DNA from: Branchiostoma floridae
Taxonomy: Eukaryota > Chordata > Leptocardii > Amphioxiformes > Branchiostomatidae
DNA: 64,000 nucleotides
Reading direction: 5' to 3'
NCBI RefSeq assembly: GCF_000003815.2
Contig: NC_049992.1
Span: 19,047,707 to 19,111,706 of the forward strand
The notes under the pieces were generated by a model, which was not told where the DNA came from, made no database searches, and worked only from the letters and a program-made list of their open reading frames with translations. The position numbers and the translations under genes were made by a program. This document shows positions 12,331 to 22,692 of the stretch, piece after piece; positions within the stretch are counted from its first letter, which is position 1; each line of letters begins with the position of its first letter.

Positions 12331-13317
12331 CTGTAATGAATTATTCAAGACACAGGACGAACCATTTGCAGGTGCATAAAATCGGATGTAGATGCATTGA
12401 TGTCATCGCCTGTTGGTATGTTGTAAGTATAGTGAACAAAGTGCTTGTTTTTACAAATATGTACTTCAATATGAAACAATTGTTATCGTTTACAGTAAAA
12501 AATGCACCTGTGGTTTATACATTCCTTGTTACTAAAAGCATGAACTTGCCCTGGCACGTTTCCCAACAACATCAGACAAATGAAACGGCAGACTCCTGAA
12601 TAAACATCAATACACCCACCGAGTCACGCAAGGTTTCTTTATCGCAATTGCGGCTTTAGAAAAACTGGATCAAATGCCTTGGTTTATTTTTCTTAGTCGT
12701 TTCCTGATAATGGTTTTGTATTAGTTACACGATTAGTAACTTAACCACGTCGGCATTAGGCAAGTACGAGTTTGACAACATTATATCTCCCAAGTCCCAT
12801 TTTTTTTCAAAATCCCTCTGCTCGTTGAAAAAAAAAACATGTGAAATGTCACTTAACTCTTACATAAAGGCAAACGCAGCCATGCCCGAGACTCATCGTG
12901 GTATTCTTCGTGTATTTATATATGTTTACCTCCCAACACGAGGTGGGTATTTTTTTCTTGTACAATTCAAAAAAGTTCTAAAATGATGGTGTGCAAACGT
13001 TAAAAAAATGCTGCACATCATTAATGGGGAACTGCAAGAAAGAATAAATAAGAAAAACGTTTTTGGAGTAACAAAAATCTAGTTTACTAATGATTCCAAG
13101 TGCACAGGCTGCTCGGTGATAATGGCTTTTCAGCAATGACAACACGTGCACAGTCTGATAGATTCCAACTAATGATATTATAGTAAACTTAAACATCACG
13201 ACTCATTATAGATTGCTTTTTGCTATCAGATGCACTCCCTCCACACTGTATATTGAAATGTGTAATTGTTAAGAATAACGTTTGCTTTTACAAGAAGTAT
13301 GGCGATGACACATGGTA
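12331..13317. repeat. Upstream receptor module, copy c
   Basis: The first part contains ACGAACCATTTGC, GATGTAGATGCAT and GCCCTGGCACGTTTCCC. The order matches 19260-19550 and 26190-26430, upstream of receptor paralogues L2 and L3. No coding region is recognised. Confidence 0.45.
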
Positions 13318-13515
13318 TCTAAGATACGCATGACGTCATTTTATGACGTCATTTGACGTCATTGATGTTGCTATGGGCAACACATGTCGTAACAAACATT
13401 GTATTTCTGTTATATGCACTTGCTGCTACCTTTTTGTAGCATACCTTAAAGTTTTCTGGGAATACCATTTTAGGGTTCCAGTCAATACAATAGAAATTAT
13501 GACGGCATGAATTGT
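13318..13515 (+). repeat. Fragment of the TTAA MITE family
   Basis: TCTAAGATACGCATGACGTC, GACGTCATTGATGTTGCTAT and TAAAGTTTTCTGGGAATACC match in order the interior of the copy at 4653-5608 (about 5215-5400). Both termini are missing. This is a relic rather than an insertion with defined ends. Confidence 0.6.
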
Positions 13516-13565
13516 GAGCACCTGTACACGATTTAAAAAAAAATACCAGACAAACAACACGTCAG

Positions 13566-13958
13566 TGTGTGAACGTAGAAAAAGGATCACTTGATAAGTG
13601 CAAAAATTGCTTAGTGACAGAGGGTAGTTCGGTAATAACTATAAGAACGATGTCTACTAAGTAGTACCTCAAGTTTGTTATGGTTGAGAGTTACAACACA
13701 AATTAGCGTGGTGTAAAAGTTACACAAGGATAGAATGTGTTTCACTTTCAGGTTTGTAGGCTTTAAAATAAAGGATGCTGTTTGTGTTTTTGTTGAGGAT
13801 GATGTAAGTTGTATCAGGAGTTTTTCTTATTTGTATCTATTAACTAAATGAAGCATACTGCAGCACATATATTGCTTGTCGCCAGGGGAAGCTTCGTTGC
13901 TAGTCAGAGATAGTATAGATTGTCCATGAAAGAATTAAAAGAGAATGTTCAGTGCTTA
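13566..13958. repeat. Upstream receptor module, copy d
   Basis: This is a diverged direct copy of about 10138-10560, with the same block order ending in CGCCAGGGGAAGCTTCGTTG. No coding exon is evident. Confidence 0.5.
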
Positions 13959-14005
13959 TGTGTGTTATTGTGTGTGTTTGTGTGTGTGTGTGTGAGTGTG
14001 TGTGT
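13959..14005. repeat. (TG)n microsatellite
   Basis: Interrupted TG dinucleotide tract immediately before the relic MITE arm. Confidence 0.8.
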
Positions 14006-15184
14006 AAAAACGTTTTCGAAAAACGTCTGTTGAGAGCCGGTTACCATGGCAACTGAAAAAAGAGGAATTTTTGTCAAACAATTTACAATTGTTGGCAAAT
14101 GAATTTTAGCAAAAGTCACTAAATTTGGTGGCTCTTAACCCTATTCAGCCTGGGGGGGGGGGGGGGGCCTTTGAAGGCCCGGAGCAACTTCGATGTCCTA
14201 TAACGCCAGAACGGCTTACGCTAGAGCCACCAAATTTGGTGAGTTTTTCTAAAATATTGTTGGCAAAAAATTTACAAAGTTTGACAAATTTTCCATTTTT
14301 TCGTGTTGCCATGGCAACCGTTTGTTGACAGGCTGTTTTGCCAAAAATCACTATTTTGGGTTCTAACAATGTATTTTTCATATTTATTTGTTATATTACT
14401 GCTATTTTGTAACATAAATAAAATCTTATATTATTTAGCATATCTTTCATAATTATATATACATAAATTATGCTAATTTGATGACGTCATCAGCCCAAAA
14501 TCCAAGATGGCGGACCGTATGGCAAGATCAAGAATAACAAGCTAATTATCCCTCAGAATTTGTAACTACCTGGTATTTTTCATCAAAAACCATCTAAATG
14601 AATGAAATTAGTCTATTTCCATTGCCCTTTGTGATTATTTGTTGCAAAAAAAGGATTTTTAAAAATTCAAGGTGGTGGATATAATATGGCGGAGCCCAAC
14701 TCGTATCTTAGATGTGCATGACGTCATTTTGTGGCGTCATTTTGACGTTATCGATGTTGCTATTGGCAACACAAGTCGTAATAAACATTATTATTCTGTT
14801 ATCTGCACTTGTTGTTACATTTTTTTAGCATAACATGAAGTTTTCTGAGAAAAACCCTTTTTTCATGGGTCCGGCCAATATAATCAAATTGATGACGTCA
14901 TAATTACGTCATCTTACGTCAACGTAACGTCAAACGTCAAACACTTGTCAGATATTATGTCGATATTATGTCCTGAAAATTTAGTGGCCCTACGGCACGT
15001 CGTTTTAGAGTTATAGGACTTAGAAATGGAGGGCCTCAAAAGCCCCCCTCCCCCCGGTCCATTGATGACCAAAAAAGCCCGGTCTGAATAGGGTTAAGAG
15101 TAAACCGTTCGGGCGTTATGCGACATGTAATTTGACGTGGGCCTCAAAAGCCAGACCCCCCTCGCCCGGTTCGAATAGGGTTAA
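14006..15184 (-). mobile_element. Older TTAA MITE copy, minus orientation, split by a newer copy
   Basis: Read on the minus strand it starts TTAACCCTATTCGAACCGGG at 15184 and runs to 15098. It is interrupted by the insertion at 14135-15097 and resumes with GAGCCACCAAATTTGGTGAC down to about 14006. The break is at a TTAA, which is present once on each side of the inserted element, as expected of TTAA target duplication. The distal end of the old copy is lost. Confidence 0.7.
14135..15097 (+). mobile_element. TTAA-ended MITE, copy 3 (nested insertion)
   Basis: It opens TTAACCCTATTCAGCCTGGG followed by a long G run and closes GCCCGGTCTGAATAGGGTTAA-type sequence. Nearly its whole length aligns by eye with the copy at 4653-5608. 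It sits inside an older inverted copy of the same family. Confidence 0.8.
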
Positions 15185-15606
15185 ACACTTGATTGGATCA
15201 TACTCCTACGCAGCTGTTAGACTACTACATATTTGATCATAGTGTAGTAACAGACTGTACATATTCTTAAGGTTCCCCAGTATTTACAGAAATGTACTGC
15301 ATGTATCTGTCTTGTCTAACTGTTCAACTACCCAAGTACTGCATGTTAAGTTACACATGTAATTCGTCCAAACACACCAATGTATGTTGTCCCTCCATGT
15401 GCAATAGTACTCGACTGTACAAACTCTAGTCATAGTGGTTGACAAATGTACTGTTGTTGTTGTTTTTAAGAAAAAAGAAAAAAATCCTCCTACGCAGGGA
15501 CATCCAACAGGGAAACCGCCTGTCTGTATGTACGCTGCTCTTTCAACCATCGCCCTTAGTTCCTGACCGCCCTGCTTATAAATATTAATGAGCTCAGTTT
15601 TGTATA
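15185..15606. other. Unannotated spacer
   Basis: No coding or repeat structure is supported. The 88-codon minus-strand frame (15284-15550) lacks recognisable motifs. Confidence 0.3.
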
Positions 15607-15608
15607 CA

Positions 15609-15685
15609 TGAATGAATGAATGAATGAATGAATGAATGAATGAATGAATGAATGAATGAATGAATGAATGAATGAATGAATGAAT
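15609..15685. repeat. (ATGA)n microsatellite
   Basis: Nearly uninterrupted tetranucleotide tract of about 19 units. Confidence 0.95.
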
Positions 15686-15929
15686 CTTTCTAGATAAACC
15701 TTTAGTTATTACTTTGTAACTTTTGTTGGGTTTATTTTCACAGATATTTTAAAAATCTTAAATTCTTTAACCATTTTTGGAGATCATTCTCGTGGTTATG
15801 GTTTACATTATATGTATCATGGGGCGTATGTACAATTGCCGTTTAAAAAGAATCCCTTGAATGGTGCCAGACGATTTTTGAGAGAAACATCCTGTTAATA
15901 TTGGCATAACATCTTTTTTTATTGTGCAC

Positions 15930-16215
15930 AGAGAACATCTCATCTTATTGGGCGTCACTTTTGACCCGCCTAAAACAAAATTTTTCGACCACATTGTTAA
16001 TCGTACAAATCAACTATTAAAGGGTTCCATACATGCTGAAAATATGAAAATAAAATCAAAAGATGGATGCTTATGAGGAAGAATCCTAAATTTAAAGTAC
16101 ACTATTTCTTTTCATAAGACAATTATTTCCCATCTTCTCTTCAGTTTTGACTTTTCCGGAGGAAGTCATTTATATGATTTAATCAACAGATGTCTTACAG
16201 GGAAATCCAGTCATT
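15930..16215 (+). pseudogene. LINE reverse transcriptase C-terminal remnant
   Basis: One frame reads ILLGVTFDPPKTKFFDHIVN followed by RTNQLLKGSIHAENMK, matching the LGVTxD...HI segment after the LINE RT palm. After a stop, TIISHLLFSFDFSGGSHLYD resembles the next LINE block. The remnant is antisense to, and overlaps the end of, the L2 terminal exon. Part recurs at 22216-22275 beside L3, so it predates the duplication. Confidence 0.55.
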
Positions 16216-16463
16216 AGGGGTACAGTACCAATACCCTGTCAGGAGTTGAAACAAAAAATTATCCCCGCACGTTTCAAGTTTCTTGTCATTCTTCTCTCTG
16301 TAGTTGACACAGTCAGGGCAGTCACAGTGGTCAGTCGAGCCACCGCACCAGTTTCCATCGGAGCAACATGGGGTTACACCGCCAGGATCACATTCAGCAG
16401 GGTTACCATCATCTGCAGGGTAACCCTGGCCGCAACGCCAGTCGTCTCGCCACTTCTTAGGAG
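16195..16463 (-). CDS. L2 exon: hevein-like (ChtBD1-type) domain
   Basis: After CCAATAG the exon reads PKKWRDDWRCGQGYPADDG, then ECDPGGVTPCCSDGNWCGGS and TDHCDCPDCVNY. It has eight cysteines, and the CC-x5-C-x6-C spacing equals that of plant hevein. The Ser after CC and the Trp before the next Cys are kept; the other two aromatic chitin contacts are Gly and His. The tail (about 35 residues) ends at TAA and overlaps an antisense LINE remnant. Confidence 0.7.
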
Positions 16464-18119
16464 CTATTGGATGAAGTGTTTATTCCGTCATCATTTCCAA
16501 AATTAGAATTCCACGATCTCATACTTAGAAAATATGAATTGATTGGCCAAAATATATTGACCTTTTTGACTGATGAATCCTAAAGAATATTTGTGATTAA
16601 TAATACAATTATGATCCTTATTCGCAATGAATTATATAACTTCTGTGGTATCCCGTAGTGTCTTGAAATCTTTTACAAGGTGACTATGCTGTCAAAGGCC
16701 TTCTCATAGTCTATGAAGTGTGCATATGCGATCTTAAATAATGAGTTGATTGTTTATGAGTTGATCATCCAATTCTAATTAGTATGAAGTTATTTTTAGC
16801 CTTCGTTTCCTTAGCTAGGCCAGGTTACATCAAGATTTTAGCAAAATAGTCCAGATTAAACCGCCTGAAAACTACAAAAACAATTAATCGGAGCCTAACC
16901 TCTGCCTGGAGAGTTGTCCACGGCAGGCTGACCAATGGCGTAGGTAGTGTCCACTGCATGATGACCGGGGATGAAGGTAGTGTCTTCAACAGAAGTATCG
17001 ATGCTGTAGGTAATGTTCGCAGCAAGCTGACCATGGGTGTAGGTAGAGTCCAAAGCAGGCTGAACAGCGTTGGATGTATTATAAACAGCCTCCATTCTCT
17101 GAAAATAGGAGATATTCTAGCTTTAATATAGGGCTTATACAGTGAACAGAACTGCCGACGAATGTAAATACGTACGGCACTTTTAATTATGTAACATGAT
17201 GTACAATCAACAATGCCTTCCTTAACATGTTTACAAGACACAAAGGCACACACGTAGGCTACATCCCGAAACGGAATGAAGACCATTTCTTACCTTTTGA
17301 GCGTCTCGAACATTGTTGTGGAAATGAATCCAGGTTCCAAAACCAACCGATGCCGCCAACAAGGTTGTTACTATCACGGCAACGCTCAGCCTTCTATAAG
17401 TGCACTCTGGAAATGCATATTATGGAAACGTCAAGGTGTTGGTGTTAATGACCCATGTATATAGCCTACATGTATTACAGATATTCTTGAGAAGAGGGAA
17501 TATAAAAGCCATTTTCCATGTAGCGCGACTCCTGTATGTGTATATACTTTTGTTTGTTGGTACGACATTATTACAAACAGTTACTACTAAAGCTAAAAAA
17601 AACATTGACATTCATTAAACTTAAGTCAAAACTATTACACTTCTTACAAAAAATGATAAAAAATTACTAAACAACAAAAAATGATACACATACATATACA
17701 ACTTTTAATGATATGTTTAACGTATTGAAAGTGATGACCATGAACTAGTTAATGCAAGACCATTGATATATCTGGAATATCCAAAAAGACTTCCAGTGAA
17801 ACATAAAATAAAACCGAAAACGTACCCGGCTAGCTATAAGGAAACAAGTAGAATTGTCAAAAATTGAGAATGAGTTTTTCTAATTGCAATTTAGCATGAA
17901 ATGCCATATATTTGTTCCTTTTTTTATATATTACTGAAATTAAACACAACTATAAAAAAAAAACTTACGACAACGTGCTTGTTGCGGTACGTTTGGCTTA
18001 AGCTTGTACATCGGATTCCTTTTCAGGCCGTCTCCCCTAGAGCTCGGATCTGTAGTCGGGATTTGTCTGTTTGTGTTGACCGTTGGTACGTCGCCTGGTG
18101 TGATGATGTCTTCAGCTAT
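16195..18119 (-). CDS. Type II membrane receptor with hevein-like ectodomain (paralogue L2), four exons
   Basis: Exons 18119-17969, 17406-17294, 17098-16900 and 16463-16195 join with matching phases (1, 0, 1) into 244 codons. The short tail ends NPMYKLKPNVPQQARC, followed by a transmembrane helix, five 11-residue stalk units (QPALDSTYTHG to QPAVDNSPGRG) and an eight-cysteine domain. In the expected start position the codon is ATA, where L1 and L3 have ATG, and the next in-frame Met lies about 40 codons later. In-frame stops lie immediately upstream. L2 may therefore be a pseudogene, start elsewhere, or contain a sequencing error. Confidence 0.65.
16464..16600 (+). repeat. AACTAGAG-family end fragment
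   Basis: AATTAGAATTCCACGATCTC (from about 16502) matches the left end of the repeat at 2575-3654. It is repeated as AATTAGAGTTCCACGACCTC at 22730 in the L3 unit. Only about 100 bp remain. Confidence 0.5.
16900..17098 (-). CDS. L2 exon: stalk repeats (five units)
   Basis: The 199-nt exon runs from TTTTCAG to GTTAGG. It starts RMEAVYNTSNAVQPALDSTY and contains five 11-residue units including QLAANITYSID, TSVEDTTFIPG and HHAVDTTYAIG. Exit phase 1 matches the next exon. Confidence 0.7.
17294..17406 (-). CDS. L2 exon: transmembrane segment
   Basis: This 113-nt exon lies between TTTCCAG and GTAAGA. It encodes CTYRRLSVAVIVTTLLAASV, a further short hydrophobic stretch, and HNNVRDAQK. It is the same size and phase as in L1. 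Confidence 0.7.
17969..18119 (-). CDS. L2 exon: short cytoplasmic tail, start codon lost
   Basis: The 151-nt exon reads AEDIITPGDVPTVNTNRQIP after an ATA codon and ends KPNVPQQARC at GTAAGT. Its partner in L3 has ATG and over 90% visible identity. It corresponds to the two ends of the L1 tail exon, with about 195 codons missing in between. Confidence 0.6.
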
Positions 18120-18481
18120 GTTTATCTATCAACCTGTATGCGTATGACATTTCATAATTCCTAGTTCAAACATGCAGTCGCGATGGATTATGGTCGCTGA
18201 ACTTTTACTTTAACCCCATGTAGACCATAAAGAACGTTCCCAACGACAACGCTGCGCTCTTTCTGCGGAGGTACCCCTCTCTTAAAAATAAAGACTTTTT
18301 GCACGTCACTTGCTTTGATTTCAACGACTTTTCAGTGACCGTCTGTCACCTTCCCCAGTAGAATTCCGACTGGTTTATATTGTACTGCAGCTATAGGCCT
18401 CTCTGTTTACAGAATTCGGTCACAAACGTTAAGTATTTTCATCATTAAAATGGTTGTTTATGCTTTATTCAGTGACGTACT

Positions 18482-19130
18482 AACCAGATGAAACTACAAA
18501 GTCAAACCACGTATGCCTCTCTATTCTTCTACACATATGCATCAGGCGTAAGACATCTGTACTCACAGCAAGGCGTCTGTGGGGGCGACTCGTAGCAGAC
18601 GTCTTCTTCGCCTTGAAATTAGTCTCAGCTGCAAAACAATTCAATATTCAGTTCTCAGCAGAAAGGTGTAAACCGATCACAATCGCTTATAGATATGGCA
18701 GTATTTCAACAAATAATATATGAGGGAAATTATCAATAACTAGAGTTCGGCGACCTCATATCTCAACGGAATATTTAGAGCTTTTATAGATGTTATGCAA
18801 ATGAAATGCACATTTACATGATTTATGCATGGTGGTGTTGATCATTGATTACCTTACACATGTAACAAGTACATTTATAAATATAAATCCTATAATTTAT
18901 CATTATGCGATTTTGCCACTTTATACAAATTTATCTATACACCATAGTTGCATTGTGAGATGTGGATAAAATGGCAGGCTCGCTAATGTTTATGCATGGT
19001 AACGTCATATGTTTACGCGTTGGTAAAATACATGAGAGCAATCACGGCAAAGTTCATCACCACAGTTTAGCAAACGAATTGGTTTAAGTTCGGCGTGCTC
19101 AATCAAGTAAACAATTAGACAGACTATACT
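18482..19130. other. L2 upstream region, shared with L3
   Basis: From ACCAGATGAAACTACAAAGT this matches 25443 onward. A minus-strand GTGAGTACAG donor (plus 18561-18566) is conserved at 25521-25526 and could mark a 5' UTR exon. A truncated AACTAGAGTTCGGCGACCTC repeat begins at 18738. No coding exon is seen. Confidence 0.45.
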
Positions 19131-19133
19131 CAC

Positions 19134-19260
19134 CACAACTTCTATTGTGGTGACAAAAGCTTTGACTGGACTCCAAGCAAAATGTAGATAAGACTGCGAT
19201 ATTTGTTCCTGGGTAGACAGATTTATTTTGTTTCATTCCCAGTGTCAGTTGACTGAAATG
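19134..19260 (-). other. Candidate 5' UTR exon for L2
   Basis: The minus-strand GTGAGTATAGTCTG donor is identical to that at 26044. The exon-side sequence has AGTTGTG next to the donor and words shared with the L1 modules. The upstream limit is unknown. Confidence 0.35.
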
Positions 19261-19639
19261 AATTATTCAAGATTCAGGACGAACGATTTCGTGGATGCCA
19301 AACATCGACTGTAGATGCAAAAAAGTTGAGACCTCTTGTTAGCATAAATGGAATTAAGTAAATAGAGTTCTTGTCTTTACATAGATGTACCACATTACCA
19401 GACACATTTAATTGTGTTAAAATAAAAAGTGTACATATGGCGTATACAGACCCCTGTTGTTAACAAATACCTCAATAGATTTTTCCTGGCATTTATGAAT
19501 AAACATTAGACATGTCAGACAATGAAACATCGGGTTCCTGAATCGTTATCATAAAACCGCGTTGCGTAAGTTAAAGTCTAATATCGACGTAACCATTGGG
19601 ATTTTAAACATTGAAGAAAATAAAATTGAAGACGAATAA

Positions 19640-19845
19640 ATCTTTACTTCTGGATACTTTATTTTTTTACAGACGTTTCGGAAGGCATCCGCCTTCCTTC
19701 CTCAGTGAAAAGAAAATGAAGACGATTTTTTATATATATATATATATATTTTTTTTTTTACTTCTGGATACTTTATTTTTATACAGACGTTTCGGAAGGC
19801 ATCCGCCTTCCTTCCTCAGTGAAAAGAAAATGAAGAAAATAGTTT
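19640..19845. repeat. Tandem duplication with GACGTTTCGGAAGGCATCC motif
   Basis: Two near-identical units of about 85 bp (TACTTCTGGATACTTTATTT to GTGAAAAGAAAATGAAGA) are separated by a T/TA-rich spacer. GGAAGGCATCCGCCTTCC is itself a hairpin. This insertion is absent from the L3 unit. Confidence 0.7.
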
Positions 19846-20461
19846 GATGTTTCTCGAGCGTTTCCCAATGTGTCATAATGTACAGGTTTGTTGGTCAGTA
19901 CCTGAACTTGTGAGTTGACCCTTAGTAAGTAGGTAAATGAACAATATTTAATCTCGCAAGCCTTATGTCAAAATGCTTACTTTCATAAAAATTAGTCTCC
20001 TCATACAGTAGAAAAACAAAAGTGCGAAATGTCAAGCCTTTCCTCAGACGTATCACAAGATTGCTTGTCATATTCATGTATCTTTGACTAGCAAAGAAGG
20101 TTGTTGGTGAGCAAGGAGGCTCATCTGTATTTGTAGTAATCATAGCACTATGCTAAACTTTCTTCCAACAAAAATGTATACATACACGCTTTAAAACGCT
20201 CACTGAAATTTAACGTTAGATTTCTTGCATATAGAAACGCTGTCCTCTCTTAGTACATCCACATTGAATCACATGTAAATGAGGTAACAATTGAATTGAG
20301 CGCTTTTAGCCCCTTTGTAACGCTTTTATTTCATAGTTTATATGTCAACACACTATACGTAAATGTATGCAAAGCAAGAGGTCAGAGTTCAACTGTCAAA
20401 CTACTCTAAAAATCGATGAGTTAAATTCTTTGTCGCTTTCTTTGTTTTCAAACATCGGCGC

Positions 20462-20468
20462 AAACATA

Positions 20469-20530
<62 letters not shown>
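20462..20530. repeat. (TA)n microsatellite
   Basis: About 30 uninterrupted TA units. Reading frames through it on both strands give Tyr/Ile repeats and are not genes. Confidence 0.95.
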
Positions 20531-20531
<1 letters not shown>

Positions 20532-21149
20532 AATACTAGTATATATATCAGAGTTACCACAGCATTACTTCTCATATTCATATATCTTTGGCTAGCAAAA
20601 GAAGGTGGCTATATATAAAATAGTTTCATCTCAGCCGCTTCCTGATGTAAATAGGTTCAGTGGTCAGCATCCGAACCTGTTGGTTGGACATACTTAAGTA
20701 CGGATTCGTGCAATATCTCCCAAGTTCTATATCTAGATTGTACTACCTTCTTTTCCCAAAAACTAATCTGCAGCTGTCTGTAAAAAAAACACGATGGCAA
20801 AACATCGTCGAGCTTTTACAAAATACCAAAGGTCATCTTACTTCAGACAATAACAAACAAAAATTGCTTCTCATATTCATATATCTTTGTCTAGCAAAAG
20901 AATGTGGGTGGCTCTTTTCTTGCAAAGTACACAATAGTTTTAAAGAAATGGCAGTGTGTAAAAGCGACACATTAGTGTCAACTGGAAAAGCGAGCTACGG
21001 AAAGTTGTGACTCTAAAGTTTGCATCTGTTTCTCCACAAAAATAAAAAAATACATCATTTCACATAGGTGAATGTGCAAAAAATTTAATTGACTTAAGTT
21101 TTTAGCCCCCTTTTAGGGCTAATATTTCAGAGATCATGACAAGACACTA

Positions 21150-21940
21150 TGTATATGCATTTTCAACTTTTGAATTGCTGTAAAAATTGATAAGTTAATA
21201 GGCGTAAGTTACATTGTTGTTAAGACAACATCTCTAAAATTATGTAATATTTGAAATGTATATATAACATGACCATCAAGTCTCTATTCAAAATGCTAGA
21301 CTATTACTTAGAGACTGATTAGACCTATTTTCAAGCACCGCAAACTGTTTTATCATGATTCTATTTCAAATCCCCCTTAGAAATAGCGCGTGTCGGGTAA
21401 AATTGACATGGCTACCTTATTGCACAACTTCAGCTTGTACGGAGTCTTACATACATTTGTGATACTAATAGGAACAGAGGCATGTAGACACAAGTCTCTT
21501 CTTTTTCCAATTCTGAAAGTGTTTCATGGCAAAAAAAATATCAGTATAAAGATAAATGTCAGTCGCAGCCAATCCCTCCCAATGGCATATTATTTTTTAC
21601 GCACGTTCGAAAACGAATGCATCAGACGTAATGTTGACGACTACCGTAACGATTGATACTCTTGGACTGCCACATTTCAAACATCTATATTGGTAATCCC
21701 AGTGTTATGTGCACTTCAGATATTCACGTCGCTCGTGAGAAAGCCTTTTTTACAACATTTTTTATATTGCAATCTTAAGGTACCTAGGGAAACTACTAGA
21801 ACTTGAGATAGACCATAATCTACAAATGGCTCAATCCTAGGATCCTAAACGATGTTGTGTAGTTAGTTTGAAAAACAGTTGTTTATGTCAGTTATCAGTG
21901 ATGATTTCAGTTGGGCGTTCTCATGACTATACATTTAATG
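21150..21940. other. Spacer between duplication units
   Basis: AT-rich DNA with no recognised gene. The 88-codon frame at 21390-21656 has no motif support. Confidence 0.3.
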
Positions 21941-22205
21941 GTCAGTGAGTGACATCTATATCTCCCAGTCGTTTTAGCTTTCTCAGGAATAAGACCTTAA
22001 AGACACAACTACAATATTTAGTTCTGGGTCGACAGAGTTCGTGCCTGGCGTTAGATGACTCATGACGTAAACTATTAAGACTCAAGACGAACCATATTGT
22101 GGGTGCCAAACATCGAATGTAGATGCATAAACTTGTGATCGTTTGTAACGTGTAACAATAAATGAAGTACTTGCCTAAACAAATGTGGGCTTTATTATCA
22201 CACAA
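21940..22205. repeat. Diverged extra copy of the receptor upstream module
   Basis: GGTCGACAGAGTTCGTGCC, GACGAACCATATTGTGGGTG and CATCGAATGTAGATGCATAA match the modules at 12300, 19260 and 26190. The splice-donor word is not preserved here. Confidence 0.5.
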
Positions 22206-22295
22206 CTACTCATCAGTTTTTACTTTTCCGGAGGACGTCAGTTATATAATTGAATCCGAGTATGCCTTACAGGGTCAATTAGTGGTAGAGTAAAC

Positions 22296-22405
22296 TATAG
22301 ACACGAATTCCCTGTCAATATTGCCCAAAGACTTTTCGTCCCGCATTCTTTTTTCTTGCTCCTCTTCTTTCTGTAGTTCACAAAGCAACAGCGATTTCGA
22401 CAAAA
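22296..22405 (-). pseudogene. Partial duplicate of the hevein-like exon
   Basis: On the minus strand it reads CCFVNYRKKRSKKKECGTKS then LWAILTG, resembling the end of the L2 terminal exon (CVNYREKNDKKLETCGDN then FLFQLLTG). Most cysteines are absent. It lies just 3' of the L3 stop, suggesting a local duplication and decay. Confidence 0.45.
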
Positions 22406-22471
22406 CCTCGACGGCCTATCGCCCAGAATAAACTTGGACAAGGACATCTGGCCAATTAGGGGTACAGAAAA

Positions 22472-22692
22472 CTATCGACATGTCAAGATTCCCAAAAAGC
22501 TATTCACAATGCATTCTTTTTTCTTGTAGTCAACACAGCTGCGGCAGTTACAATGGTACACCGAGCTACCGCACCAGTTTAACCCGGAGCAGCATGGGGC
22601 TACACCGTCAGGGTCACATTCAGCAGGGTTACCGTCATCTGCAGGGTAACGTTGGCCGCAGCGGAAGTCGTCTCGCCACTTCTTCTTAGGAT
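22472..22692 (-). CDS. L3 exon: hevein-like domain
   Basis: The exon reads PKKKWRDDFRCGQRYPADDG, then ECDPDGVAPCCSGLNWCGSS and VYHCNCRSCVDYKKKE, ending at TAG. All eight cysteines and the CC-x5-C-x6-C core match L2 and hevein. The tail after the domain is shorter than in L2. Confidence 0.7.

Larger units (their letters stand above)
16195..21150. repeat. Segmental duplication, unit 1 (contains L2)
   Basis: The unit matches 22472-27560 in order across exons, introns and upstream DNA, with indels. Late landmarks are CACTATACGTAAATG (20350 region), CAATATCTCCCAAGTTC (20710) and TCTCATATTCATATATCTTT (20870), recurring near 26985, 27190 and 27338. The duplicated blocks share direction. Confidence 0.75.

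Noticed and set aside
16246-16506. Plus-strand 86-codon frame over the hevein-like exon
   Set aside because: The opposite strand encodes the eight-cysteine domain, repeated in L3.
20367-20618. Frames with Tyr/Ile repeats on both strands
   Set aside because: They are produced by the (TA)n microsatellite.
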